Shown in pieces: positions 1 to 8,484 of a stretch of DNA of 12,012 nucleotides. The stretch lies in NCBI GenBank assembly GCA_934446485.1, contig CAKSEM010000025.1, positions 1 through 12,012 on the forward strand. The letters run 5' to 3'. This DNA comes from an uncultured Eubacteriales bacterium (GTDB lineage: Bacteria > Bacillota > Clostridia > Oscillospirales > CAG-272). Made by a program: the position numbers and the translations under genes. The notes below the pieces were generated by a model, which made no database searches, was not told where the DNA came from, and saw only the letters and a program-made list of their open reading frames with translations. Each line of letters opens with the position of its first letter. Position 1 is the first letter of the stretch.

Positions 1-3000
1 CCGTTGGGATTGTACTGTATGTCACCGCTTGCCGCTCCGTCGAGGTCAACATACTGCGTCGCGATCTGACCGCGGCGTACCATCTCGGAAAGCAATTTTT
101 CGTCTGCGGTAAAGCGCCCCTCACCATGTGATATCGGGACCGAATACACATCTCCTACCCGCGTCTCGCGAAGCCACGGCGAAAGATTCGACACGACACG
201 CGTCCTGACTATCTTAGATTGGTGACGGCCTATGGTATTGAACGTAAGCGTCGGGCAGCTGCCGTCGGGGTCCGTTATCCGTCCGTACGGCACAAGGCCG
301 AGCTTTATGAGTGCCTGGAATCCGTTGCATATTCCGCAGATAAGTCCTCCGCGGCGATCGAGCAGATCTTCGATAGCCGCACGCGCATCAGCACTGCGCA
401 TAAACGCCGTGATGAATTTTCCGCTGCCGTCAGGCTCATCTCCTCCCGAGAATCCGCCCGGAATGAATAGTATCTGAGCCTCGCGCATTGATTTTGCAAA
501 TCGGCTCACGCTGCGTTCTATCGCTTCCGAGGTAAGGTTTTCAACTACCAGCACCTCAGCTTCGCCGCCCGCATCCCTCACTGCACGCGCGGAATCGTAC
601 TCGCAGTTCGTTCCGGGGAACGCCGGTATGAGCACGCGCGGCACCTTCGTGATAACACTCGGCGCGGCACAGATCATGCCGCCGCGATAATCCGTGACCG
701 CGTCACGCGGAACATTTACACCGTCCGTATTGCACGGAAAAACACCCTCGAGCGCTCCCTCATATTCGGACATAAGCTCGCGCAATTCAATTTTTTCGTC
801 TCCGCAGGTTATGACTCCCCTGTCAGTTACACAGCCGAGCGGTATTCCGCAGTCCGGGCATGAATCTGCCAGTTCAACTACAAACGATCCGTGACGCACG
901 GCAAATATACCGTCAAGTGAAAGCGATCCGTCAAAATCGAATCCGTATCCGTTGCCTATTGCCATCTTGAATACAGCTCCGGCAACTCCGTCGGCTCCCG
1001 GCACATAGCAGGAGATGACCTCCCCGCGTCTGATCATGCCGCTGAGAGCATCGAAGAGGTCAAGCTCCGACTTTGATTTCGGCAAGCCGTCATCGCCGAT
1101 CTCAGGCTCAAGAAGCCTTACTCGGCTTCCGGCGTGCTTGAATTCGGGAGATATAACGTCAGACGCACGCCCGGTGGTTACTGCGAACGAAACGAGCGTC
1201 GGCGGTACATCGATCGATTCAAAGGAACCGCTCATTGAATCCTTGCCTCCGACTGACGCGATCCCGAACTCCGTCTGAGCGCGAAAAGCTCCGAGAAGTG
1301 CCGCAAGCGGTGCTCCCCATCTTTCACCGTCGGTGCCGGGGCGCGCAAAGTACTCCTGAAAAGTGAGGTATACGTCGTTCATATCGGCTCCCGCCGCAAT
1401 GAGCTTTGCAACCGAATCCGCAACTGCCAGATACGCTCCGTGGTAAGGGCTGCGCTCCGATTCAAACGGATCAAAGCCGTATGCCATAAATGAGCAGTCG
1501 TCCGTGTGCCCGGTCTCCGTTGATATCTTCTGCACCATACACTGAATCGGGGTAAGCTGATGCCGTCCGCCGAACGGCATGAGTACCGTACCGGATCCGA
1601 TGGTTGAATCGAACCGTTCGGCAAGACCGCGCTTCGATGCACGGTTTATATCGCCCGCCATACGGAGGTATCCGTCTCTGAACGAGCTTACTCCTTCTCT
1701 CCTTGCCTCGTCTGGAGACGGGACTCTTACGGATATGTGCTTTGCAGCACCGTTGGAATTCAGAAATTCCCGGTCGAGATCGACGATCACCTTGCCGTTC
1801 CACGACATCGTGAGTCTGCCGCGATCCGTCACACGTGCAATCGGTGTAGCCGACAGATTTTCCGCCTCCGCCGCACGCAGGAAAGCCTCCGTATCCGCTT
1901 CGGAGATGACGACCGCCATTCTCTCCTGAGACTCGCTGATCGCAAGCTCCGTGCCGTCCAGACCGTCGTACTTCTTCGGCACGGCGTCGAGATCGATATC
2001 AAGTCCGTCGGCAAGCTCACCTACTGCGACCGACACGCCGCCTGCGCCGAAATCGTTGCATCGTTTTATCATACGGCATACGTCAAAATTTCTGAAGAAG
2101 CGCTGCAGCTTCCTTTCCTCGGGCGCATTTCCCTTCTGTACCTCGGCACCGCACGTCTCAAGTGACTCCGATGTATGTGCCTTCGACGATCCGGTCGCAC
2201 CGCCGCAGCCGTCGCGCCCCGTAGCACCGCCGAGCAGGATCACAACATCTCCCGGAGACGGGCGTTCGCGGCGCACATATCTCTCCGGCACAGCGCCTAT
2301 AACGGCACCGATCTCCATACGCTTTGCAGCATATCCCGGATGATATATCTCGTCAACCAACCCGGTTGCAAGTCCGATCTGATTTCCGTAGGACGAATAT
2401 CCGTCAGCGGCTCCCGTTACGATCTTTCTCTGGGGGAGCTTGCCCGGTATAGTATCTGAGAGCGGTGCCCTCGGATCGGCAGCTCCGGTGACGCGCATTG
2501 CACCGTATACATAGGCTCTGCCTGACAACGGATCGCGGATAGCTCCGCCGATACAGGTAGCAGCGCCGCCGAACGGCTCGATCTCCGTCGGATGGTTGTG
2601 CGTCTCGTTTTTAAAGAGCAGGAGCCACGGCTCACGTACACCGTCTATATCGACGTTTATGCGTACGGTGCACGCATTTATCTCCTCGGATTCATCAAGT
2701 CCCTGCAGCTTGCCAGTCTTTTTAAGATAGCGCGCTGCCGCAGTAGCCACATCCATAAGGCAGACGGGCGATGTTCTGCCGCAGAGCCGACGGGTCTCAA
2801 GATAGTCTTCATATGTCCGCCGCAGCAACTCGTCCTCAAACTCCACCCTGTCGATCTCCGTCAGGAACGTCGTATGGCGGCAATGATCCGACCAGTAGGT
2901 ATCGATTACACGAAGTTCAGTTATTGTCGGCTCTCTTCCGCACCCGGCAAAGTATCGGCGCATGAATTCAAGGTCATCTGTATCCATTGCCAATCCGAAC

Positions 3001-3545
3001 GACTCCGACAGGCGCGACAGTCCGGCGCGGTCGAGCGATGTAAAGCCGTCTATTATCGCAACATCCCCTGTCTTTCCCGTTGCGCGTGCAAGCGTCTCCG
3101 GGAGGCTTACAGATGCCTCTCTCGAATCAACCGGGTTTATAACGTACTGCTTTATGCGGCTGATATCGTCTGACAACAGCTTACCGTACAGGACATACAC
3201 CCTTGCCCATCTGACCGTCGGACGTTCGCCCTTCGTCATGATCTGAATGCACTGCGCTGCTGAATCCGCACGCTGATCGAACTGTCCGGGCAGATATTCA
3301 ACTGCGAACACAGTGCCTCCGTCTGCCGAAAGCTCGGCTGACGTCGTATCCGTCTGCGGCTCGGAGAGCACAAACTTCACCGCCGATTCAAAATTCTCCG
3401 GTGATATTCCCTCAACATCATATCGATTGACGGTGCGCATCCCCGTGAGCGCCGTAATTCCGAGAAAATCGCGCACGTCCGCCGTAAGGCGCGTACCGTC
3501 CGAGGCAAACTCAGGCTTCTTCTCAACGTATATTCTGTATACCAT
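1..3545 (-). CDS. purL: Phosphoribosylformylglycinamidine (FGAM) synthase, single-chain PurL; C-terminus cut by window edge
   Basis: Converts FGAR, glutamine and ATP to FGAM, the fourth step of purine synthesis. I translated the frame from the ATG at 3545 to the left edge: 1181 codons without a stop or frameshift. Visible motifs are the ATP/FGAR-binding THNHPTE (315-321), the glycine-rich TGRDGCGGATGSS (442-454), NDFGAGGVSVAVGELADGL (497-515) and VGGKDSMSG (765-773). The C-terminal glutaminase domain follows: IPAFPGTNCEYDSA (973-986), FIPGGFSGGDE (1027-1037), nucleophile Cys1073 in CGICNGFQ, and SHGEGRF (1139-1145). The catalytic His/Glu pair that lies near the C-terminus in this family would be beyond the edge, so probably some 50-80 residues are missing. 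The fused glutaminase means separate purS and purQ are not needed. Its ATG overlaps the purD stop (TGATG), with GGAGGAG 5 bases before the start, pointing to coupled translation. Confidence 0.97.
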   Translation of the reverse strand, partial: MVYRIYVEKKPEFASDGTRLTADVRDFLGITALTGMRTVNRYDVEGISPENFESAVKFVLSEPQTDTTSAELSADGGTVFAVEYLPGQFDQRADSAAQCIQIMTKGERPTVRWARVYVLYGKLLSDDISRIKQYVINPVDSREASVSLPETLARATGKTGDVAIIDGFTSLDRAGLSRLSESFGLAMDTDDLEFMRRYFAGCGREPTITELRVIDTYWSDHCRHTTFLTEIDRVEFEDELLRRTYEDYLETRRLCGRTSPVCLMDVATAAARYLKKTGKLQGLDESEEINACTVRINVDIDGVREPWLLLFKNETHNHPTEIEPFGGAATCIGGAIRDPLSGRAYVYGAMRVTGAADPRAPLSDTIPGKLPQRKIVTGAADGYSSYGNQIGLATGLVDEIYHPGYAAKRMEIGAVIGAVPERYVRRERPSPGDVVILLGGATGRDGCGGATGSSKAHTSESLETCGAEVQKGNAPEERKLQRFFRNFDVCRMIKRCNDFGAGGVSVAVGELADGLDIDLDAVPKKYDGLDGTELAISESQERMAVVISEADTEAFLRAAEAENLSATPIARVTDRGRLTMSWNGKVIVDLDREFLNSNGAAKHISVRVPSPDEARREGVSSFRDGYLRMAGDINRASKRGLAERFDSTIGSGTVLMPFGGRHQLTPIQCMVQKISTETGHTDDCSFMAYGFDPFESERSPYHGAYLAVADSVAKLIAAGADMNDVYLTFQEYFARPGTDGERWGAPLAALLGAFRAQTEFGIASVGGKDSMSGSFESIDVPPTLVSFAVTTGRASDVISPEFKHAGSRVRLLEPEIGDDGLPKSKSELDLFDALSGMIRRGEVISCYVPGADGVAGAVFKMAIGNGYGFDFDGSLSLDGIFAVRHGSFVVELADSCPDCGIPLGCVTDRGVITCGDEKIELRELMSEYEGALEGVFPCNTDGVNVPRDAVTDYRGGMICAAPSVITKVPRVLIPAFPGTNCEYDSARAVRDAGGEAEVLVVENLTSEAIERSVSRFAKSMREAQILFIPGGFSGGDEPDGSGKFITAFMRSADARAAIEDLLDRRGGLICGICNGFQALIKLGLVPYGRITDPDGSCPTLTFNTIGRHQSKIVRTRVVSNLSPWLRETRVGDVYSVPISHGEGRFTADEKLLSEMVRRGQIATQYVDLDGAASGDIQYNPN

Positions 3546-4819
3546 CAGCACTCCTCCGAAATTGCGGCGATCGCACGCCGTCCGATATCCAGCCTTATAT
3601 ATGAATTTTCAAACTTGATACGCCCGACATTTTCATAAGCGTGTCTCACAGCCTCAGGGAGAGTTTTGCCCCTTGCCGTAACTCCGAGCACACGCCCGCC
3701 GTCTGTCACGAGCCGACCGTCGCGCAGCGCCGCTCCCGCAACGAATACGTCTCCGTCGATATCATCGGGGATCTCTATTTCGTATCCGCGCTCATATTTC
3801 ACCGGATACCCATCTGATGCCATGACGACGCAGCAAGCACTGTCCGATGAAAAGCGTACGTCGCATCCGTCAAGCTCTCCGCGGGTCACCGCAGTCATGA
3901 CCATCAGCAGATCCGACTCCATAAGCGGCAGGACGACCTGTGTTTCAGGATCTCCGAACCGACAGTTGTATTCGATGACCTTCGGTCCGTCGGGTGTCAG
4001 CATCAGCCCGAAATAGAGGCATCCACGAAACTCACGTCCCTCCGCCTCCATCGCCCTCACGGTCGGAATGAATATACGTTCCATGCACTCTGCAGCTATC
4101 GCCTCTGTATAGTACGGATTCGGTGCAACGGTCCCCATACCGCCGGTATTAAGTCCACGATCACCGTCAAGAGCGCGTTTGTGATCCATAGACGACACCA
4201 TCGGAATGACATGATGACCGTCACAGAAGGTGAGCACCGAAACCTCGGGACCGGTCAGAAATTCCTCAATCACAACACGCTCGCCCGATGCTCCGAAGGC
4301 ACCGTCGCGCATCATATGTATCACGGCATCCCGTGCCGACTCACGATCCTCGGCTATGACGACGCCCTTACCGAGCGCAAGCCCGTCCGCCTTTACCACC
4401 GTGGGAATCGGTGCATGCTCGATATATTCGAGAGCTGCTTCAAGGCTGTCAAAGCTCTCATACGCCGCAGTAGGTATCCCGTAGCGACGCATCAGATCCT
4501 TTGCAAAAATCTTACTTCCCTCGATCTCCGCCGCCGCGCGTGTCGGCCCGAAGCACGGTATTCCGCGCTCGGTCAGTGCATCGACCGCACCGAGTACGAG
4601 CGGATCGTCCGGCGCAACAACAGCATAATCTATATTTTTCTTCACGGCAAAATCCACGATCGACGGAATGTCGCGCGCTTCTATCGGCACGCACACAGCA
4701 TCCCGGGCTATACCGCCGTTGCCGGGAAGTGCATATATTTCCGTGACGTTCGGATTTTCACGTATCTTTTTTATTATGGCGTGCTCGCGCCCGCCTCCGC
4801 CTACGACCATGATCTTCAT
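3545..4819 (-). CDS. purD: Phosphoribosylamine-glycine ligase (GAR synthetase)
   Basis: Joins phosphoribosylamine and glycine with ATP to give GAR, the second step of the pathway. The 424-residue product has the usual PurD length. It starts with the family N-terminus MKIMVVGGGGREHAI (1-15). The ATP-grasp domain shows VVKADGLALGKGVVI (141-155), EEFLTGPEVSVL (185-196), GGMGTVAPNPY (226-236) and the metal/ATP-binding VIEYNCRFGDPETQ (281-294). I chose the ATG at 4819 because conserved PurD sequence begins exactly there and GGAG lies 10 bases upstream. The frame stays open further upstream, but that stretch has no PurD similarity and would overlap the preceding gene. It begins 37 bases after the AICAR transformylase stop and overlaps purL by one base. 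Nothing looks damaged. Confidence 0.97.
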   Translation of the reverse strand: MKIMVVGGGGREHAIIKKIRENPNVTEIYALPGNGGIARDAVCVPIEARDIPSIVDFAVKKNIDYAVVAPDDPLVLGAVDALTERGIPCFGPTRAAAEIEGSKIFAKDLMRRYGIPTAAYESFDSLEAALEYIEHAPIPTVVKADGLALGKGVVIAEDRESARDAVIHMMRDGAFGASGERVVIEEFLTGPEVSVLTFCDGHHVIPMVSSMDHKRALDGDRGLNTGGMGTVAPNPYYTEAIAAECMERIFIPTVRAMEAEGREFRGCLYFGLMLTPDGPKVIEYNCRFGDPETQVVLPLMESDLLMVMTAVTRGELDGCDVRFSSDSACCVVMASDGYPVKYERGYEIEIPDDIDGDVFVAGAALRDGRLVTDGGRVLGVTARGKTLPEAVRHAYENVGRIKFENSYIRLDIGRRAIAAISEEC

Positions 4820-4856
4820 AGTTACACAGCTCCAATCAGTAGTATTCGCCGCCCGA

Positions 4857-6035
4857 TCAGTGATGGAACAGACGGAGTCCGGTGTGCACCATAACAATTC
4901 CGTAGCGGTCGCACGCCGCCGTAACCTCCGCATCGCGGATCGATCCGCCCGGCTGCGCTATATAGCTCACTCCGCTGCGGTGTGCACGTTCTATGTTATC
5001 TTCAAACGGGAAGAATGCATCCGAACCGAGTGAGACGCCCGTTATACCGTCAAGGTACTCCCTCTTTTCTCTGTCCGACAACGGCTCGGGACGGCGGCTG
5101 AAATACCTCTGCCACACTCCGTCTGCGCACACGTCCTCTTCGTTTCGGTTTATGTAACCATCGATCACATTGTCACGCACCGGACGCGGAATATCTTCAA
5201 TAAACGGGAGCGAGAGCACACGCTCATGCTGCCGCAGGAACCATGTATCTGCCTTGCTGCCGGCAAGGCGCGTACAGTGGATTCGCGACTGCTGACCGGC
5301 ACCCACGCCGATCGCCTGCCCCCCGTATGCAAAGCAGACTGAGTTTGACTGAGTATATTTGAGCGTTATGAGAGAGATGATGAGATCGCGTATCGCCGAC
5401 TCAGGAAGCATCTTCTCCTTTGTAACCACATTCGAAAGAAGAGCTTTGTCGATCACGGCGTTCTGCCGCCCCTGCTCGAATGTAATCCCGAACACCTCTC
5501 GGCGCTCCGTTGATCTCGGAGTATAGTTCGGATCGATCCGCACTATGTTGTAGCGGCCGACCTTCTTTTCACGAAGAATGTCGAGTGCCTCAGGCTCATA
5601 TCCCGGCGCTATTATTCCGTCCGACACCTCACGGCGTATAAGGCGTGCCGTTGCGACATCGCAGATATGCGACAGCGCTATCCAGTCTCCGAATGAGCTC
5701 ATTCTGTCACAGCCGCGGGCACGCGCATACGCGCATGCAAGCGGCGACAGCTCCTCTGCGCCGTCTATAAAGCACGCGCGGCGCAGTGACTCAGACAGCG
5801 GCACTCCGACTGCTGCGGAAGTGGGACTCACGTGTTTAAAGGACGTTGCTGCAGGAAGTCCGACAGCCTCGCTCAGCTCACGCACGAGCGCGTATGAATT
5901 GAATGCATCGAGAAAGTTTATGTATCCCGGCCTGCCGCCCAGGATCTCGATCGGCAAAGGCTCTCTGCCCTCCATATATATCCTTGCCGGTGTCTGATTC
6001 GGGTTACATCCGTATTTCAGTTCAAATTCCGTCAT
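4857..6035 (-). CDS. purH: Stand-alone AICAR formyltransferase (PurH formyltransferase domain only, PurV type)
   Basis: Transfers a formyl group from 10-formyl-tetrahydrofolate to AICAR (ZMP), making FAICAR. The 392-residue protein opens directly at the transformylase domain (LKYGCNPNQTPARIY, 6-20). It lacks the roughly 200-residue MGS-like IMP cyclohydrolase domain found at the N-terminus of ordinary bifunctional PurH. Visible motifs are FKHVSP (66-71), with the catalytic Lys67-His68 pair, LKYTQSNSV (225-233), GQAIGVGAGQQSR (239-251), LGSDAFFPFEDNI (336-348) and IAQPGGSIRD (359-368), ending TGLRLFHH. An insert at about 270-325 (PFIEDIPRPVRDNVIDGYI and onward) is typical, as I recall, of the clostridial stand-alone family. 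The ATG follows GGAGGAG with 3-4 bases spacing. The cyclohydrolase function is supplied by the gene immediately upstream. Its substrate ZMP is also the likely ligand of the leader riboswitch. Confidence 0.95.
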   Translation of the reverse strand: MTEFELKYGCNPNQTPARIYMEGREPLPIEILGGRPGYINFLDAFNSYALVRELSEAVGLPAATSFKHVSPTSAAVGVPLSESLRRACFIDGAEELSPLACAYARARGCDRMSSFGDWIALSHICDVATARLIRREVSDGIIAPGYEPEALDILREKKVGRYNIVRIDPNYTPRSTERREVFGITFEQGRQNAVIDKALLSNVVTKEKMLPESAIRDLIISLITLKYTQSNSVCFAYGGQAIGVGAGQQSRIHCTRLAGSKADTWFLRQHERVLSLPFIEDIPRPVRDNVIDGYINRNEEDVCADGVWQRYFSRRPEPLSDREKREYLDGITGVSLGSDAFFPFEDNIERAHRSGVSYIAQPGGSIRDAEVTAACDRYGIVMVHTGLRLFHH

Positions 6036-6091
6036 TTTCTCCTCCGTTCCGCCGTCGCGGCGACTCCTGTGTATATGTTGCTCTGCCGGGC

Positions 6092-6817
6092 TTATTTCGT
6101 ATTTTTGTTTATTACGCGGTATTCGACATTGCCGCTGAGAGTGTCCGTGTATCTCACATAGAGCGATATGCGGTTATCAGCATCGAGTGACCCCCACAGT
6201 GACTCCGTAAACTCATCGATACTGTCGGGGATCGCGATACGGCGCGGCTCACCGCGAAACGTCGGCAGCGGATCTCCGTCATGCTCATACGTGTGTATCA
6301 GGTGACCGACTCCACGGAGCGCAGGATATACAAAACGGTACCTTGCGCACGCACTCCCCTCGGCATCTGCGCTCTTCAATATGCTCATTTCATACGAAAC
6401 TTCACTTCCCGATGCCGTCATCATACCGCTGATACGCGGCGTAAAGTTCGGTGCATCCGGCTCGAACTCACGTCCGGCAAGCGCAGACTCAAATGTTCCG
6501 CCCGAAATGATCCCTTCGTACACGGTGTCGGTCTGATCACCGTTCGTTATTATGAGACGTTCACCGAGATCGCGCACCGCAGCATAGATTATAAGGCTCG
6601 GATCTTCTACTCGCGACGGATCAAACGGCTCGGTGAAAACACTCCCGTCACGCACGGAGAATACCCGATTGCGGCTGTTCTCGCTCCGTCCCATTATAAA
6701 GTATGCACCGACGGCAGATCTGCCGTCCGGGCTGAGGCCCATTACGATACCGCGTCCCGGATATGTGTTTCCCGAAAGCACATCCTCAATCCTGTTCGTT
6801 CTGTATATGTCATTCAC
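6092..6817 (-). CDS. purO: IMP cyclohydrolase, archaeal-type PurO-like family
   Basis: Predicted to close FAICAR to IMP, the last step of the pathway. The 241-residue protein matches the IMP_cyclohyd (PurO-like) family rather than the PurH N-terminal domain. Motifs recognised are NTYPGRGIV (17-25), the very characteristic YFIMGRSENSRNRVF (39-53), TNGDQTDT (91-98), EPDAPNFTPRISG (119-131) and GVGHLIHTY (169-177). The start is GTG at 6817. A TAG stop lies in frame two codons upstream, and CGGAGG sits 9 bases before the GTG, so no earlier start is possible. It begins 15 bases after purN ends and precedes the transformylase by 56 bases. That neighbourhood makes biochemical sense, since the transformylase here has no cyclohydrolase domain. 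The gene symbol is borrowed from the archaeal enzyme; the activity is inferred from family and context. Confidence 0.9.
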   Translation of the reverse strand: MNDIYRTNRIEDVLSGNTYPGRGIVMGLSPDGRSAVGAYFIMGRSENSRNRVFSVRDGSVFTEPFDPSRVEDPSLIIYAAVRDLGERLIITNGDQTDTVYEGIISGGTFESALAGREFEPDAPNFTPRISGMMTASGSEVSYEMSILKSADAEGSACARYRFVYPALRGVGHLIHTYEHDGDPLPTFRGEPRRIAIPDSIDEFTESLWGSLDADNRISLYVRYTDTLSGNVEYRVINKNTK

Positions 6818-6832
6818 AGCTATGTTCCTCCG

Positions 6833-7450
6833 TTATCCTCTGCCTGCCGCGATCTCTCTTGCAACGAGCTCCGTTGCAGCCGGAAGCAATCGCCACTCAG
6901 CCTGCTTCATCACCCGCTGCTGAAGTATCTCCGGCGTATCTCCAGGGCGCACGCTGACCGCACGCTGCATGATTATCTCCCCTCCGTCGGGTATCTCGTT
7001 GACAAAGTGCACCGTTGCTCCCGTCACACGCACACCGCGCCGCAGCGCCTCCTCATGGACCCGCAGCCCGTAAAATCCCTCACCGCAAAACGACGGTATC
7101 AGCGACGGATGTACGTTTATAATGCGCCGCGGATAACGCTCTGTAAAATCGCTGCTGAGAATCGAAAGGTACCCGGCAAGAACGATCATATCTATCCCGC
7201 GGGAGGATAAAATATCGAGCATAACACGCTCACGCTCGGCTCGATCCGGATACTGTACCGAGCCGACGACGGCGGTCTCGATCCCTGCTGCGTGGGCGCG
7301 ATCGAGAGCCAAAACGCCGTCACGGCTCGACATCACGAGTGATAGCTTTCCGTGTGCCAATGAACCGCGTCTCTCGGCATCAATGAGCGCCTGTAGATTC
7401 GTACCGCCGCCCGAGACGAAAACGGCTATATTCACCATGCCGCCCGTCAC
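6833..7450 (-). CDS. purN: Phosphoribosylglycinamide (GAR) formyltransferase, folate-dependent
   Basis: Transfers formyl from 10-formyl-tetrahydrofolate to GAR, giving FGAR (third step). From the GTG start the product is 205 residues. It shows the N-terminal VNIAVFVSGGGTNLQALIDA (6-25), VLAGYLSILS (90-99), catalytic Asn112 and His114 in INVHPSLIPSF (111-121), and ATVHFVNEIPDGGEI (145-159), with the catalytic Asp at 155. The GEGFYGLRVHE segment (123-133) is common in Firmicute PurN. The start is ambiguous. GTG at 7450 overlaps the purM stop as GTGA and has AGAGGA 7 bases upstream. The ATG at 7438 lies nearer the conserved start but has only a poor ribosome site. I favour GTG. Conserved sequence is intact either way. 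Use of PurN rather than the formate-using PurT ties the operon to folate supply. Confidence 0.95.
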   Translation of the reverse strand: MTGGMVNIAVFVSGGGTNLQALIDAERRGSLAHGKLSLVMSSRDGVLALDRAHAAGIETAVVGSVQYPDRAERERVMLDILSSRGIDMIVLAGYLSILSSDFTERYPRRIINVHPSLIPSFCGEGFYGLRVHEEALRRGVRVTGATVHFVNEIPDGGEIIMQRAVSVRPGDTPEILQQRVMKQAEWRLLPAATELVAREIAAGRG

Positions 7451-8484
7451 AGGATTATCCTCTCGTCCGAGCGGACGATCCTTCCGATCACGTAAGCATC
7501 CTCACCCGACGAACGGAGAATGTCGAGCGAGCGCTCCTCATCCTCGCGTGCAACCGTAATGCTCATTCCGACCCCCATGTTGAACGTGTTGAACATATCG
7601 CGCTCGGATATTCCGCCCTCTCTTGCGATCATGTCAAATATCGGCAGCGTACGCACTGCGCTGCGGTCGATCTCGGCGCCGAGCCCCTCCGGGATCGACC
7701 GCGGAATGTTCTCGTAAAAGCCGCCGCCCGTTATGTGCGATATACCGTGTACCCGCACATTCGCGCAAAGCTCGGTCACGGGGCGAACATATATCTTCGT
7801 CGGTGCAAGCAAAGCGTCACCGAGGGACACTCCTCCGAGCTCATCGAGAGGAACGCTCAGATCGCGCCGCTCAACATCGAATACCCGCCTCACGAGTGAA
7901 AAACCGTTTGAGTGGACTCCGCTCGACGGCAGCGCAATTATAACGTCCCCCTCAGCCGTCTCGCTGTTGTCGATCATCCGTGCCTTATCTACTATACCGA
8001 CGGCAAAGCCGGCAAGATCATATTCGTCTTCGGGATAGAATCCCGGCATCTCGGCGGTCTCACCGCCGATCAGTGCACATCCGCTCCTGACGCAGCCCTC
8101 AGCGACACCGGACACGATATCAGCTATCCTTTCCGGAATATTCTTACCGCAGGCAATATAATCGAGGAAGAAGAGCGGCGTAGCGCCGCAGCATATGATG
8201 TCGTTCGTACACATCGCAACGCAGTCTATACCGACAGTATCGTGGCGGCCCATAAGGAACGCTATCTTCAGCTTTGTGCCGACACCGTCCGTGCCGGACA
8301 CAAGGATCGGATGCTCCATCCCCTCTGTGTTGAGCTCAAACAAGCCTCCGAAGCCTCCGATTCCCGATATAGCTCCTGCGGTCACGGTCCTTGCAATGTG
8401 ACTCTTCATAAGCTCCACCGCCCTGTAGCCTGCGGTTATGTCAACTCCGGCAGCAGCGTATGACTCCGATCTTGAATTCTTCAT
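7447..8484 (-). CDS. purM: Phosphoribosylformylglycinamidine cyclo-ligase (AIR synthetase)
   Basis: Closes FGAM to aminoimidazole ribonucleotide (AIR) with ATP, the fifth step. The 345-residue length is normal for PurM. Visible motifs are SESYAAAGVDI (6-16), the ATP-binding GTDGVGTK (64-71), GIDCVAMCTNDIICCGA (85-101), LIGGETAEMPGFY (138-150), LPSSGVHSNGFSL (185-197) and ITGGGFYENIPR (251-262). The ATG at 8484 overlaps the purF stop in the classic ATGA arrangement, and AAGGAGGA lies 9 bases upstream inside purF, so translation is probably coupled. Its own stop overlaps the purN GTG. PurM shares its fold with the synthetase half of PurL, and both are in this operon. I see no missing residues. 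Confidence 0.98.
   Translation of the reverse strand: MKNSRSESYAAAGVDITAGYRAVELMKSHIARTVTAGAISGIGGFGGLFELNTEGMEHPILVSGTDGVGTKLKIAFLMGRHDTVGIDCVAMCTNDIICCGATPLFFLDYIACGKNIPERIADIVSGVAEGCVRSGCALIGGETAEMPGFYPEDEYDLAGFAVGIVDKARMIDNSETAEGDVIIALPSSGVHSNGFSLVRRVFDVERRDLSVPLDELGGVSLGDALLAPTKIYVRPVTELCANVRVHGISHITGGGFYENIPRSIPEGLGAEIDRSAVRTLPIFDMIAREGGISERDMFNTFNMGVGMSITVAREDEERSLDILRSSGEDAYVIGRIVRSDERIIL
7458..7463 (-). promoter_or_regulatory. Ribosome binding site deciding the purN start
   Basis: AGAGGA within the last codons of purM, 7 bases before the GTG at 7450. It favours the GTG that overlaps the purM stop over the in-frame ATG four codons later at 7438, which has only GGGCGG-like sequence ahead of it. 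It is weaker than the GGAGG sites of the neighbouring genes. Confidence 0.5.

Noticed and set aside
2592..3173. Plus-strand open frame opposite purL
   Set aside because: purL is continuous and conserved across this stretch; the opposite frame shows no motif.
4181..4894. Plus-strand open frame of 237 codons opposite purD
   Set aside because: Shadow of purD; no recognisable domain and no promoter.
4820..4933. N-terminal extension of purD
   Set aside because: The extra 38 residues overlap the AICAR transformylase end and are unlike PurD; the conserved N-terminus and a ribosome site mark 4819 as the start.
6036..6091. Possible internal promoter or terminator in the largest gap inside the operon
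   Set aside because: The 56 bases hold the GGAGGAG ribosome site but no clear -35/-10 pair and no hairpin with a T-run.
6281..7210. Long open frame on the plus strand opposite the IMP cyclohydrolase and purN
   Set aside because: It runs antisense through two conserved genes, has no family motifs and is rich in Arg, Ser and His as expected from reading a GC-rich gene backwards.
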